Shown: piece by piece, positions 10,376 to 21,685 of the stretch
Position numbering within the stretch: the stretch's first letter is position 1
How the letters are laid out: every line of letters starts with the position of its first letter
Assembly: GCF_027943255.1 (NCBI RefSeq)
Contig: NC_072896.1
Coordinates: 62,762,501-62,826,500 of the forward strand
DNA: 64,000 nt
Direction of reading: 5' to 3'
From: Anastrepha obliqua
Lineage: Eukaryota > Arthropoda > Insecta > Diptera > Tephritidae
Translations under genes and position numbers: made by a program
The notes under the pieces: model-generated
What the model saw: the letters and a program-made list of their open reading frames with translations, nothing else
What the model was told of the DNA's origin: nothing
Database searches by the model: none

Positions 10376-11600
10376 TTTGGTGCGCAACTAAGTTCTCGCT
10401 GTTTTTTTGATGAAAATACAACTTTATTCTGAAAAACTGGTTACAAGTGAACCACCACTTTTTCCCATCTTTCTGGTAGAGCTTGTATACCGTCGCGGTA
10501 AAGCGGTTCATCTTTTGAGGCTATCCACGGATCAAGCCATTTTTTGATGTCTTCATCTGAATGGAACTGCAGGTCAGCTAGACCATGGGCCATCGATCGG
10601 AACAGATGATAATTGGACTGCGCAATATGTGGAGAACATGGCGGGTGGGGTAGGATTTCCCATTCCAGTGTTTCCAGGTGAGGCCAAAAGTGAGAATCAC
10701 TTTTTCATGCCTCTCCGTGTATTGCGGCCGCTTCTCGCGCAGTGCTCGGCTCAATCGCATCAATTGAAGTCCAAAGCGATCTCCAGTGATGGTTTCGCTT
10801 GGTTTTAACAGTTCATAATAAATAACACCAACTTGGTCTCACTAAATACATAGCATAACCTTCGCAGCGTGAATATTCGGCCGAGGCGACGACATAGAAG
10901 CCTGACCGGGCAGTCCCCATGACTTTCTTTTCTTTGGATTGCTGTAGTGAATAAATTTTTCATCAACCATCACGATGCGATGAAGAAAACCCTTCCTTTT
11001 TTGCCGCTGGATCAGTTGTTTACAGACGAAAAAGCGACGTTCAATATCCCTTGGTTTTAACGCATAAGGAACCCAAGTCCCCTGTTTCTGAATCATTCCC
11101 AAAGCATGCAATCGCTTGGAAATGGATTGGCGGGTAACTCCTAATACTGAAGCAAGCTCTTCTTGCGTCTGACACGGATCCTCATTGAGCAATGCCTCCA
11201 ATTCAGCGTCTTCGAAGGTTTTTGGCCTTCGTTCACGCGGACGGTCGTCAACATTAAAAACACCGTATTTGAAGCAACGGAACCAATCTCGACACGTTGT
11301 TTCACATGAAGCAGTATCTCCATAAAGTTTTGTAGCTCTCGATGCGTTTCAGCCGCCGTTTTTTTCGAATGAAATAAGAAAATGAACAGTTCTCGCAAAT
11401 GCCGATTATTCGGCACAAAATCAGATATTTTTACAAAACCAAAAGTACATGATATCAAAACAAAATTATTAATGTGTCGAAGCAGTTTGTTTACCATATG
11501 TCTAAGCTTGGTTTATGACGCTTAGGTTACGTTAGAATCGACTGGCACACACCACTGGCGGTATCTATTGACAAACAGCGAGAGCATAGTTGCGCATCAA
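10376..11600 (-). mobile_element. mauritiana-type DD34D mariner, full ends
   Basis: Terminal inverted repeats: left TTGGTGCGCAACTAAGTTCT, right reading inward TTGATGCGCAACTATGCTCT, with TA at both sides. Length is about 1.22 kb. The minus-strand transposase is closest in style to the mauritiana subfamily that includes Mos1 (phrases such as NEDPCQTQEELAS and KRLHALGMIQKQGTWVPY). That affiliation is from family knowledge, not a search. Confidence 0.8.
10441..11428 (-). pseudogene. mauritiana-type mariner transposase pseudogene
   Basis: Read on the minus strand, the N-terminal region contains FVPNNRHLRELFIFLFHSKK and AAETHRELQ, then a one-base shift. The longest open piece (11201-10842) has the second HTH, WVPYALKPRDIERRFF and the first catalytic region with VDEKF in place of GDEKW. 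Two consecutive stops occupy the tryptophan pair after MLCI. Further on, the segment carrying the second aspartate (HDNARPH) is deleted and the third aspartate is replaced in SPHIAQSNYHLF. The protein end EKVVVHL and stop are intact at 10441. It is non-functional. Confidence 0.8.
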
Positions 11601-11602
11601 TA

Positions 11603-13055
11603 ACAACAATGCAGACTCATTAAATTTACAAGTAATTTATGAAATTTATGCCCGTATCTCTATCTGCTCGCTTAAGGCCGCGTACTTTAAGTTACCTTTA
11701 TCAGATAAGGCACTTAGCTCATTAGTTTTGTAATGACAACATTAACTTCATCATAATCCGAAAACAAAGCTAAATTTTTAATCATTATTTTAGCTCCACT
11801 ATTTTCTATTATTTTTTTTTAATTTAGATGTGTTATCTGTATTTGTGGTTCTAACCAATATCAACTCAACAGCTTCAAACTATTTTGCTATGTGACGGAG
11901 GTGATTTTAACTTTTTACATTTTTTTTGAATTAACCTTCCAGCATTTAATGCGCGCTTGTTTGCAAATTAAATTTATTATTGCGTTTGAATTTAATGAAT
12001 TTATTTCGAGTGGGATTACATTAGTGAATAGTTTGCTCCTTTGTCACGTATTATTTTTGTTGCTGCACATTAACGCGTGTCGGCAACATTTTGTAAATCG
12101 GATTTAAACTCGAAGTATTTTTGTTTTTACTTTTCCAGAATGGGGGAAATAATGTTTGATTTGTTGTAGTTTACCAACATTCAGTTCAGTTAAGCGGAAA
12201 CGAAATTTGGCGGTGGATGCGGCGGTGGTTGTCAACCTTGGATGCCGAATTTCGGTTTAGAAGTTTAAAGGTGTGTGGGTGTGAAAGTGAATTAAGAGCG
12301 CGATGCAACTTTAAATTACGAAATTTGAGTTTATTTTAATAAAATAGAGACCTACGACAGGGAAGTCAGCGTAGAAGGTGAATAAAAATTCAGTTGAACT
12401 AAAAACTATGCGTTAAGAATTGTTAATTTCAGCATTTGACATTCTCGCACTCAAATGACTAGTTCAGCATTTAGCTTCACTCAACGAATGCTGAAATTCA
12501 CTTATAGTATTATTTTATTATATTTTATTATTACGGGCAAAAATTATTTTTGAGCATCCAAGTCAGCTTTAGTGAAGCAAGCTTCCATTGAAAGAAACCA
12601 GAGAATTTTTCTTTTCCATTGCAGATCCAAAGCCGAATGTGTGATCCTCGACAAGCTAACTGTAAGAGAAGCCGCAGGACCTAGTTGTCGTCTGTTACAT
12701 AATGTGACTGGCTGTAATAGTTCCAGTATTTCGCATTGTATAAGTGTGATCGGGTCACGCTAGATGGCGTTTGAAAGATAAGATTTCGTATTAGAAAAGT
12801 TCTGAGATGATTTCCGGCAAAGAAGAAATAATAACGCATAAAACGGAGGTTAGGCGGCTGAAGATGGGAACAGTGTTTATGAGCTACTGTTTATGGGATA
12901 TTGTGACAGTCAGTCATATATCACGCTCTAGAAGGCTAATCATGGAGTCCGACTCTCACGCATGCTCGCTCCAGAGCTAAGCATTGCATGCAACTTATTC
13001 GGATCCACTTAAATAAGGCTGATACAAAAAAAGCTCCTATGGGTTCTACACGAGT
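11603..13055. other. Unannotated DNA
   Basis: No recognisable gene. 12180-12320 is locally GC-richer (GGCGGTGGATGCGGCGGTGG) and the plus-strand open frame at 12572-12763 has no motif. No paired repeats were seen. Confidence 0.5.
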
Positions 13056-13059
13056 TCAG

Positions 13060-13545
13060 GTAAAAAGAAAACACTCACAGCCCAAATTTCCATTCGCGAA
13101 TCGCTGCCGGATCGCACCAAAATTGAACCATTTCTGAAGCGGATAGTGACTGTAAATGATAAATGGGTCACTTGTGACAACGTCAAGCACAAATGGTCGT
13201 GGTCGAATCGCGGGCTGCGAAAACAGTGGCAATAAGGAAGACTTTGTTTGGTGGGATTAATTCAGACTTGCACTGCCTACAATTGATTGCCTGAACGAAA
13301 AAATCGCCCAAAAGGAGAGGAGCTTCGATACTGTCTCGCTGGACGCTCAGTAAGATTGATTGGAAGGTCCTTGTGTATCCAACTTGTAAACTGGACCTGA
13401 CACCAAGTAATTACCGTTTGGTCCTGTATATGGTGAAGGATTTCTTGGTAAAAAATTCACCTCAAGGGATGATTGTGAAAATCTGCTACCCCAGTTTTTT
13501 CCGAATAGGACGGCGATTTCGATGAGAAAGGCATACTAGAATTTA
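13060..13545 (+). pseudogene. Mariner transposase relic (cecropia/mauritiana-like)
   Basis: The plus strand gives KKTLTAQISIRESLPDRTKI followed by EPFLKRIVTVNDKWVTCDNV, corresponding to the first catalytic region (usually TGDEKW, here VNDKW). Later come LDCLNEKIAQKR and, near the end, a stretch resembling the conserved C-terminus (SRDDCENLLPQFFSE). There are many stops and deletions; no terminal repeats found. Old relic. Confidence 0.6.
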
Positions 13546-13572
13546 ATATCAATAAGTTATTGATATTGTTAT

Positions 13573-14010
13573 TTGTTGTACGGAAGCAAAACATGGCTGG
13601 ACTCTAACACCATCACACAGAGGCTACAATCCTTCACCAACAAATGCCTCCGCATCATCTGCAGAATATTCTGGCCAAACACCATCAGTAACGACACACT
13701 GTGGAGATTAACGATCGAGGAACCCATTCTTAGATGGAGATTAACGATCGAGGAACCCATTCTAAATTTGCAGAAAATGTCGATGGATAGGTCACACACT
13801 GAGAAAACCACCAGATAGCATCTCGAGGATGGCACCGGACTGGAACCCGCAAGGGAGCAGAGGTCGCGGTCGAAGCAAAAAACACTTGGAGAAGGTCGAT
13901 ACTGCGTGAACTAGCAGATGCCGACATCTCATGGGACAGTGCAAAAACAGCAGCACAGATTCGTGTATGTCGGAAGAGTCTTGTCGAGGCCCTATGCTCA
14001 GGAAAGGAGT
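13573..14010 (+). pseudogene. Non-LTR reverse transcriptase C-terminal fragment
   Basis: Frame 1 reads LYGSKTWLDSNTITQRLQSF, TNKCLRIICRIFWPNTIS, NDTLWRLTIEEPI. After a frame change it reads GAEVAVEAKNTWRRSILREL, ADADISWDSAKTAAQ and CRKSLVEALCSGKE plus stop at about 14010. This order (post-RT thumb region, WRRS..LREL, C-terminal SLVEALC) is typical of a LINE ORF2 end. A tandem duplication of about 34 bp (GGAGATTAACGATCGAGGAA at about 13702 and 13736) interrupts it. Confidence 0.6.
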
Positions 14011-14014
14011 GAAC

Positions 14015-15600
14015 AAGAAGAAAAAAAAGTTATTGAACAAAATAGTGCATAGTTGACCTAAATCGGTCCATTCTAACCATGCTAAAGAAAACGCTCAAAG
14101 TCGTTTAAAAATGATGGACTTCCTTTAAGTTTGAACATTTTCCATTTTTTCAGTATTTGGTTAAACTATTGTACTATTTTTTTAGTTTTTCTTAGATTTT
14201 CTATGAGCACTATATTAAGGTTGTTATGCTTGGCGAAAACACTTGCCGTGCCCACTTACCCTTGTCTCGGTATGCAGGCGATCAGCACATCATTTCATAC
14301 GGTATAATGCGAATGGAGGCCCCCTCATCGCAGACTTCTTGTAATAAATCACAGAGCTTCAGGGTTTCGGCAGTTATGTTTTCATATATACGAAATCTTT
14401 GTGGTGACAATATTATAAAATTGAAAGACAGTTTAACATTTAATATAACGGCAAGGAATATAGTGATTTGCCGGCTTTTTATTTTTTATGCTCAGTCTTA
14501 ATTCTATGGATTACAGTAACTGTATTCTTTCCTACACGAGTTGTTGCGTTTTAACACACCAACTCTGTTAATTTGCTGATGCAGTACTACTATGAAGAAT
14601 CACTGATTCACAAAAATTAAAAAAAAGGACAACAAAGCCCTCACATGGATATATTGCAATATAATTAATATATGTAATTAATTTTTTAATTTCCAAAAAG
14701 GTTGCTATCGAGCTAAAAATATTTTTTTATTAAAGCTTGTCTAAACACTTTTCATGTGATACCTATTAATATTCAAAAGTGTGACAAATCGCAATTTTTG
14801 CAAAGAAAAAAATTCAGTTGGCAACGCTATAAAAAAATGTGTTTAGAATAAATTTTTCCTAAAAATATGTATGTCGATTTCTTAATCAATTATTTATTTT
14901 TTTCATACAAATAGGTGGCAACACCCACAGGTTAAAAATGTTAAAATCGGGGCAATAGTTGTAAAGTGATGTTCTTTATAAGAAATTTTCTATGTTTTTT
15001 CACATTATATAAGATTTATGAAGCCTAAGACTATTTAACAAACATTTAATAAAAAAAATAAAAAATTCAAATCAATAAAACGAACACTTACTTTGCTATA
15101 AGTGTTTTAGTTAGAAAAGAGGACTAACAAAACTTCTTTTTTTTTTTTAAAGAAATTCATATCGGCATTAACTAATTCTGAATTCCAAATTCTTTGCTCT
15201 CAATTTCGTCAGTTTCTGATGACTGGGTCTTTTCTCTGTTATGTTTCTGCTCGTATTTATATACTTTAGGAATATGCGTACACTTATGTTCATGACTGTG
15301 GTGAGAAGTGTTTCTAAGCGCGGTGCAGGGATTACAATTTTAATGGACTTTGCGGTAAAGGTTGACCCAAATGTTGGCAATGGAAAGCGTAGCTTGCCGT
15401 TGAGTTATGAGAATATGCTGATTACAATTTAAAGTTAACTTTTTATTTTGTAATATAGTATTTTTCCATACAATACCTGACTGATATGCCTGAAAAATAA
15501 AGGTGTAAATAATAAAGCGACAAGGCAAAATCTCTTACTTTTGCATATTTACTTAAGTATGTAAATGAGTAAATCAGGATGTGCAATTATTGTCGTTGTA
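14015..15600. other. Unannotated AT-rich DNA
   Basis: Nothing recognisable. There are poly-T/poly-A tracts around 15040-15150. Open frames at 14226-14501 and 15241-15432 lack motifs. Confidence 0.55.
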
Positions 15601-15609
15601 AAAAGCGTG

Positions 15610-16330
15610 CTTTGATCATTGTTATCAATGACTTGCTGGAGAAGCTGCTGAGGAAGGGCTGTAGGGTGATTGCCTACGCGGATGATGTGGCATTAATTGT
15701 TAGACGAAAGTTTGTAGATACCCTGTACGATTTAATGCAGGGATATCTGAACGTATTTGTTGGATGGGCAGCGGACTGCGGCTTATCGGTGAATCCTCTT
15801 AAGACGGAGCTCGTCCTTTTCACGATGATATATAAAATACCCAGAGCTCAATTCCCCTCGATGGGAGGCGCTCCGTTGGTGCTTTCGACAAGGTGAAGTA
15901 CCTAGGTCTAATCCTTGACAGTAAACTAACGTGGAAGCCCAACATTGAGGAGGGAGTAAGGAAGGCATCAATCGCCTTGTATGGATGCAAGGGCGCAATT
16001 GACAAAAGATGGGGCCTCTCGCCTAGAGTTGTATTTTGGCTGTATAATACCGTATTAAAGCCAATCTGGTTATATGGAGTCGTGGTCTAGTGGAACCCAC
16101 TGGAGAGGATGACATCAGTTAAAAAGCTAGAGAGAGTTCAAAGGTCTGCACTCATTGGAATCAGTGGGGCGCTTCGAACTACTCCTAATCTAGCGCTTAA
16201 TGTAATGTTAAATGTGACACCTGTAGACATCGCAGGCAGAATTGCCCCTGCACGTACCGCAATCAGACTGAGGGGCTTGGGCTACTAGCTCAATTTCATA
16301 TATGAGCACTCACGCATCCTGAGAAACTTT
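15610..16330 (+). pseudogene. LINE A reverse transcriptase, 3' half
   Basis: The plus strand encodes INDLLEKLLRKGCRVIAYAD followed by DVALIV (RT catalytic YADD box), GWAADCGLSVNPLKTELVLF, KYLGLILDSKLTWKPNIEEG and the post-RT segment LSPRVVFWLYNTVLKPIW, then LIGISGALRTTPNLALNVML and AARTAIRLRGLG-like sequence. Frame breaks lie near 15895 and 16090, with a stop at TGGTCTAG. This is the fingers/palm end and thumb of ORF2 of an I-superclade type LINE. The 5' part of the element is missing. Confidence 0.75.
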
Positions 16331-16369
16331 GAGTTCATCCCCCCGTCGACGAATCAGTGTGTACCCTCG

Positions 16370-17328
16370 CTTTTTTTCTTTGTGTTTTTTGGTTTGTCGG
16401 GACAACTAGCCACAGACTTTAATTAAGTCCATTGCACTGCACTTGGATTTCCTTTTAATTTTCTTTAAATCCACCCCATCTCCGAAGAAAATCTGAGCAG
16501 ATCTTGTGCTCCCAAGGAGCCAAGATGGTCGCTTCTTAACACATCAGTGCCAAAGACCTCATTCGAGCGAAAGCGGGGCAGACGCACAGGAAGTGGTCCG
16601 CCGTCTCATCCTCCTCTTCACAAGCTGGGCAGAGTACACTGTCTGAGATGCCCAACCTTTCCATGTGCTCCGCCCACAGAAAATGGTCCGTCATCAGTCC
16701 AACCAGCCGTCTGCACTCCCTTCTGCTCAATGACGATCGGACATGACAGGTAACACCAGTTTAGTCTATCTGCAGCCTCTCTCCGCCTGTGGGTTGTAGT
16801 TACCCATTTGCTAACCGTGGGTTTGATGGGCACAGAAGGGAGTGGCATAACGGGCTCTGGGCCAAAGAAGTTGGCCTCAGAGCCCATCTTAGCCAAGGAG
16901 TCAGAGGTCTCGTTACCCACGATACCCACGTGGCTCGGGGCCATGTTAGCATCAGGCTATTATGTCTACCGATGTGGTTAGGGGGCTGTCTAAGGCCATG
17001 AGCGCAGCTTGGCTGTCGCTGCAGACACATAAAGATCCTCTTCTTGAACTAAATACACCTCCTCGTGAAACACAGATGCATGCATTCCAAGAGCAAAGTG
17101 CAGTTTTGTTCTGCGGGATTCCACGTAGACCCCAGAGCCGGAGCCATGCTTGGTTCTGGAGCCATCCGTGAAAATGCGAAAACAGTGTTTGCCGGGCTCA
17201 TTTTCAGAGTTTGACCACAACTGAGCCTCTGGCAGCACTACACTGTATTTCTTTTCAAGTACGACTCTTGATGGCATGGAGAGAATCGTTGGATCGAAGT
17301 CCATGCCTTCTCTGTTTTCCAATACCGG
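16370..17328 (-). mobile_element. LINE B: 5'-truncated RNase H LINE inserted in A
   Basis: Minus strand: from 17322 inward MENREGMDFDPTILSMPSRV, then IFTDGSRTKHGSGSGVYVES (RNase H first aspartate), HVGIVGNETSDSLAKMGSEA (last RNase H block, normally PGH..N..AD..A), THRRREAADRLNWCY, MSRRECRRLVGLMTDHFLWA and LCPACEEEDETADHFLCVCP (C-x2-C..H-x4-C finger), followed by a short 3' UTR ending near 16370. Frame shifts occur near 16995 and 16720. 5' truncation is usual for target-primed insertions. The family differs from A and C. Confidence 0.75.
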
Positions 17329-17973
17329 ACAGAGGCCGTACCAGTTCCCCTTGGGTTTCAGCCTGAAGATGGCCTGCTTAACCTGTTCATGGATGGCTCG
17401 AAGTTGGACGGTAGGGTTGGAGGAGGAGTGTTCTGCAAAGAGCTATCCATTGAATTCAAATTCAGGTTACTGGATCACTGCAATATGTTCCAAGCAGAGG
17501 TGGCCGCAATCAAAGAAGCAGCTGACTGGCTACTTACTTGCATAATAACTGTTAAGAAGGTAAATATTTACTCCGATACCCAAGCGGCAATTAGGGTCCT
17601 GGCTCTATTATGGTGCACTGAAAACTGCTCAGGGAATGCCTGGTCTCTCTCTCGATTGCATCCGAATTCTTCGACATAAGGATAATTTGGGTACCTGGGT
17701 CATAGTGACATTGCTGGAAACTGCGAAGCCGACGAGCTGGCCAGACAAGGGACCTGTGAGATAGTCTGCCCGCGAAAGGAGAGGATCAGGATCCCCTTGA
17801 CAACCTGCGCTCTACTCCTGGAAGGATGGACTTTGGACCAACTCAGCGAACGCTGCCCACGTTTGGACAGGAGGCGTTCGAGCGATATTTTGAGGATGAC
17901 AAATCTCTCAAATTTCGTGGGCATCCTCACTGGGCACTATACGCGGGTATACATGCCGTGAGATTCGGAATTA
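17329..17973 (+). pseudogene. LINE A RNase H domain
   Basis: The plus strand gives LNLFMDGSKLDGRVGGGVFC, then HCNMFQAEVAAIKEAADWLL and VNIYSDTQAAIRVLA, followed after frame shifts by WVPGHSDIAGNCEADELARQ-like sequence and the linker TTCALLLEGW, up to AVRFGI at the LINE C insertion point. Blocks correspond to the four RNase H active-site motifs (MDGS, QAE, SDT, ADELA). Continuation is at 23455. Confidence 0.75.
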
Positions 17974-18046
17974 TTATTATTATTATTAGAAGGCCATTAC
18001 GCACTGCGACCAGAGTTGATCTATTGTGAAGGCCTATTTTGTAACC

Positions 18047-21000
18047 CTAGAGTTTTAGGCTTTTTAGAAATTTTAGCACAGTTTTGGGTTTGTTGTTCCA
18101 AAGATTGCATGGAGATACTACGGTACCACCAAGGTGGTGAAGTCTTTGTCTGCCCAACGCAGGACATTCACAAAGCACATGTTCTGAGCTTTCTATGTCC
18201 ATTTCGCAAAAGCGGCAGACATTGGTCTCGGATAGACCAATCTTATTTAGATGGTACCTCAGGCTGCAGTGACCTGTAAGGTATCCAGTTAAAAGACGCA
18301 GATCTACTCTGTTTAGTGAGAGAAGTTTGTCAGATATTCCTTTGTTGGGACTTATGAATAGTTTAGCTTGACGCTGACCGGCACAGTTTAGCCAGTGTGC
18401 GGCAAGTTTTCTTTCTTCCCATTTCCTAAGGAATTCATTTATGTGGCCTTTTGTTAGTCCACAGAAAGGCTCAGGACCAGTAAGTTGCATATTTGCTCCT
18501 TGTTTTGCAAGGTCATCAGCCATTTCATTTCCCTCATGTCCTTCATGTCCCGGAATCCAACATAGTGTTACTGTGTTGAGGTTTCCTAACATATTTAGAA
18601 GGTTTAGGCAATCATTTACCAATTTAGAGGTGATAGTTGTTGATAGAAGGGCTTTTAGAGCCGCTTGGCTATCTGAAAGTATGTAGATGTGAGTACCTCT
18701 CATTTTCCTTCTAAGGCATTCTCTCACACATATTTCGATGGCATGTATTTCTGCCTGGAATATAGTTGGGTAGGATCCCATCGGAATCGATTTTTTGAAT
18801 TTGGGCCCATTGATTCCTGCCCCTGTTCTACCATTTTCCAATTTGGACCCATCAGTAAACCATAGCTGGGAGCCAGGTCTGAAAGTGATAGAGTTAGTTC
18901 TCCAGTCTGTTCGTTCATTGATTATAACTTGGAAGTTCCTGAAGAGTATTGGTTTGGGTGATAGTATATCATCCCTATGAAGAATGGGACTGTGTAGGAA
19001 GTCTTCTAAGATCTTTAAATGTCCTTTCATATTCCCACTTTTAAGTTCAGATATACCTTTTAGTCTTAAGGCACTCGAGCGAGCTTCCCTTTCAATTAGA
19101 ATTGGAAGCGGTGGTATGTTCAGGAGCACACCCAATGCATCCGTGGGACACGTTTTCATAGCCCCTGTAATGCCAACACATACCAGGCGATGCAGTTTGC
19201 TTAATTCGTTTGCCGCCTTTCTTTGCTTGACCTTGGGCCACCATGCTAAAGATGCATAGGTGACTATGGGTTTTACAACTGTGGTGAATGTCCAGAAGGT
19301 CATTCTAGGGCTTAGTCCCCATGTCTTGCCGAAAAGCCTTGTACAGGCAAAGAATGCCCTTGTGGCTTTTGAAGTAACTCTCTCAATATGGGAGTTCCAC
19401 GTAAGCGTTTTGTCAAGACTAACGCCGAGATAGTTCGCTTCTGTCGAGAGTTCAAGTGTTGTTCTATTAAGGGTCGGACATTTGAGATTTATGTTCCTTC
19501 TCCTGGTAAACGGTACAAGAGTTGTTTTGGATGGGTTGATGGAGAGCCCTTTTTCCGTGCACCATTTGTTTATTATTGTAAGGGCTTGCTGCATGCGATC
19601 CGAAATGGTTTCCTCATGCCAGCCTAATACATAAACTACTAGGTCATCAGCGTAACCCTGAGTGTGAAATCCTAGGTTATTCAGTTTGTGGAGAAGTTCA
19701 TCTATGACTAGAGTCCACAGAAGAGGTGAGAGTACGCCACCTTGAGGGCAACCTCTTGTGGCTTTAATCGATTTGAATGTTCCTCCTAGTTCAGTGCTGA
19801 TCGTCCTAGATTTCAGCATGAATATTATCCATCTAGTGATGGGTTCAGGTACCTCCTTTAGATATAGGGCATTATAGATTGCCTCATAGGAGGTGTTATC
19901 AAAAGCTCCTGATATGTCAATAAATGCACATAGAGCTATCTGTTTGGACTCAATAGCCTTTTCTATAACTGTTACCAGGCTGTGTATTGCAGTCTCAGTG
20001 GATTTTCCCTGTTGATAGGCAAATTGAAGTCGATGCAGTGGGAATTTAGCTAGATTATATTCCCTAATATACTGATCGACTATCTTTTCCATTGTTTTGA
20101 GGAAAAATGAGCTGAGACTAATTGGCCTGTATGATTTAGGCAATTGTTCGGGTTTTTTCCCTACCTTTGGAATAAATACGACCTTAACCTCAGCCCATTT
20201 TGTAGGCAAATATCCTAGCAGTAAGCTTGCTTTGTATAGCCTGGTCAAATTAGGGATAATATGGTGTGCACCCTGCTGTAAGAGACAGGGGAATATCCCA
20301 TCAGGACCAGGAGATTTGTATGGACTGAATGTTGATATCGCCCATTGTACCCGCTTTTCATGGAATAGCTTGTTTGCTAGTTTTAAGTTCTCAGCACCCG
20401 CAGATGTAGTAGTTTCTGCCGGTACAGAGATCTCGTCTAGCACAAGTGATCCAGGGAAGTGAGTGTCCAGCAGAAGTTGACTGGTTTCCTCTGGATTCCT
20501 TGTGTAGCTTCCATCTGGCTTTTTCAGGGTACTAATGCCGTTTGAGTGATCTTTTAGTAGGGCTTTTTGGATTCGAATAGCATCCGGAAGACTACAAATC
20601 TTTTCATAGTGATTCCTCCAAGTAGCCCTTTTAGATTTCCTCAATTCTTTATTGTAGTTGGTTAGGGCTGTTGAGTAGGAGGACCAGTCCCCCATTGCTT
20701 TAGCTCTATTCCATAGGGTTCTTGTTTCTTTACGGAGGTTGGAAAGTGTACTATTCCACCAAGGAACATTTCTTTGTGGCTTTTTCACTTTTACTGGGCA
20801 ACTTTCCTGAAACGCAGATATTAGGTTTGAATGTAGTTCGTTCGATTCGAACTCAAGCTCAGATATAAGCTGAATGTGACGCTTAGAGCAGTTAACACTT
20901 TGTTCTAGATAGAAGTGAAAGTAGTCCCAGTTAGTTTTTCTGGGGTTTCTGTAAATTGTCGTTTGTGGTTTGGTTGCACCTATATCGAATCTAATATGTC

Positions 21001-21685
21001 TGTGATCCGACATAGATGTTTCCTCTGACACATGCCAATTTGAGATTTCGGACAAAACATTATGGCTAGAGAGAGTGATGTCAAGGACTTCACCTCTGAT
21101 TGCGTTAATGAATGTAGGTTCGTTGCCTCGGTTTAGGATTGATATATTATACCTAAGTAGAAATTCAATAAGGTACTCACCTCTTGGATTGATGTTTGTG
21201 CTTCCCCACGCTGTGTGGTGCGCATTTGCATCACAGCAGAGGATCCACCGGAGACGTTTTTGCTGGCAATATTCCACCAGGGCTATAACCTCCCTTGTTG
21301 GAGCAGTGACCTCATCTCCTGGAAGGTAGGCGGAGGCAAGTACTACCTCATGCTCACCTTTGCTCGTTGGCACTTTTACCCAAATCGCCACCAGGTCTTC
21401 TGTAATGAACTGTGATATTGGGATAAAGGTTAGTTGATTATTTATTATCAGCGCCGCTCTGGGACGGTCTTTGTTGGCAGCATATATCAACTTACCGTTT
21501 ACGCTCTGGAGTCCCAGAACGACTCCTTTACGTACCCATGGTTCTTGAATGAAAGCTACATCCAAGAGTTCTTGGTTAAATCTCTTCGTAAGCACGTCCG
21601 AGGCTGCTTTTGCGTGATGGAGATTTATTTGAAGGCATCCGAGTTGCCTTCTGGTGTTGTAAGAATTACGCTTAGGCCAGGTCAT
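18047..21685 (-). CDS. LINE C ORF2: endonuclease, reverse transcriptase, RNase H polyprotein
   Basis: A 1212-residue intact ORF. Apurinic-type endonuclease ~1-240: LQINLHH (Asn21), IQEPW (Glu48), CDANAHHTAWGS (Asp152), LDITLSS, and SDHRHIRF (226-233). Reverse transcriptase ~430-780: KSPGPDGI, SYRPISLSS, AFIDISGAFDNT (Asp590), GCPQGGVLSPLLW and GYADDLVV (678-681). RNase H ~940-1065: FTDGSKLE (Asp945), FQAE (Glu979), LSDSQ (Asp1005), GNEMADDLA (Asp1057), all acidic residues kept. A C-x2-C..H-x4-C finger (CRFCEMDIESSEHVLCECP) lies near the C-terminus. The start codon overlaps the ORF1 stop (ATGA), suggesting termination-reinitiation. The product nicks DNA and copies the element RNA in target-primed reverse transcription. 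Confidence 0.93.
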   Translation of the reverse strand: MTWPKRNSYNTRRQLGCLQINLHHAKAASDVLTKRFNQELLDVAFIQEPWVRKGVVLGLQSVNGKLIYAANKDRPRAALIINNQLTFIPISQFITEDLVAIWVKVPTSKGEHEVVLASAYLPGDEVTAPTREVIALVEYCQQKRLRWILCCDANAHHTAWGSTNINPRGEYLIEFLLRYNISILNRGNEPTFINAIRGEVLDITLSSHNVLSEISNWHVSEETSMSDHRHIRFDIGATKPQTTIYRNPRKTNWDYFHFYLEQSVNCSKRHIQLISELEFESNELHSNLISAFQESCPVKVKKPQRNVPWWNSTLSNLRKETRTLWNRAKAMGDWSSYSTALTNYNKELRKSKRATWRNHYEKICSLPDAIRIQKALLKDHSNGISTLKKPDGSYTRNPEETSQLLLDTHFPGSLVLDEISVPAETTTSAGAENLKLANKLFHEKRVQWAISTFSPYKSPGPDGIFPCLLQQGAHHIIPNLTRLYKASLLLGYLPTKWAEVKVVFIPKVGKKPEQLPKSYRPISLSSFFLKTMEKIVDQYIREYNLAKFPLHRLQFAYQQGKSTETAIHSLVTVIEKAIESKQIALCAFIDISGAFDNTSYEAIYNALYLKEVPEPITRWIIFMLKSRTISTELGGTFKSIKATRGCPQGGVLSPLLWTLVIDELLHKLNNLGFHTQGYADDLVVYVLGWHEETISDRMQQALTIINKWCTEKGLSINPSKTTLVPFTRRRNINLKCPTLNRTTLELSTEANYLGVSLDKTLTWNSHIERVTSKATRAFFACTRLFGKTWGLSPRMTFWTFTTVVKPIVTYASLAWWPKVKQRKAANELSKLHRLVCVGITGAMKTCPTDALGVLLNIPPLPILIEREARSSALRLKGISELKSGNMKGHLKILEDFLHSPILHRDDILSPKPILFRNFQVIINERTDWRTNSITFRPGSQLWFTDGSKLENGRTGAGINGPKFKKSIPMGSYPTIFQAEIHAIEICVRECLRRKMRGTHIYILSDSQAALKALLSTTITSKLVNDCLNLLNMLGNLNTVTLCWIPGHEGHEGNEMADDLAKQGANMQLTGPEPFCGLTKGHINEFLRKWEERKLAAHWLNCAGQRQAKLFISPNKGISDKLLSLNRVDLRLLTGYLTGHCSLRYHLNKIGLSETNVCRFCEMDIESSEHVLCECPALGRQRLHHLGGTVVSPCNLWNNKPKTVLKFLKSLKL

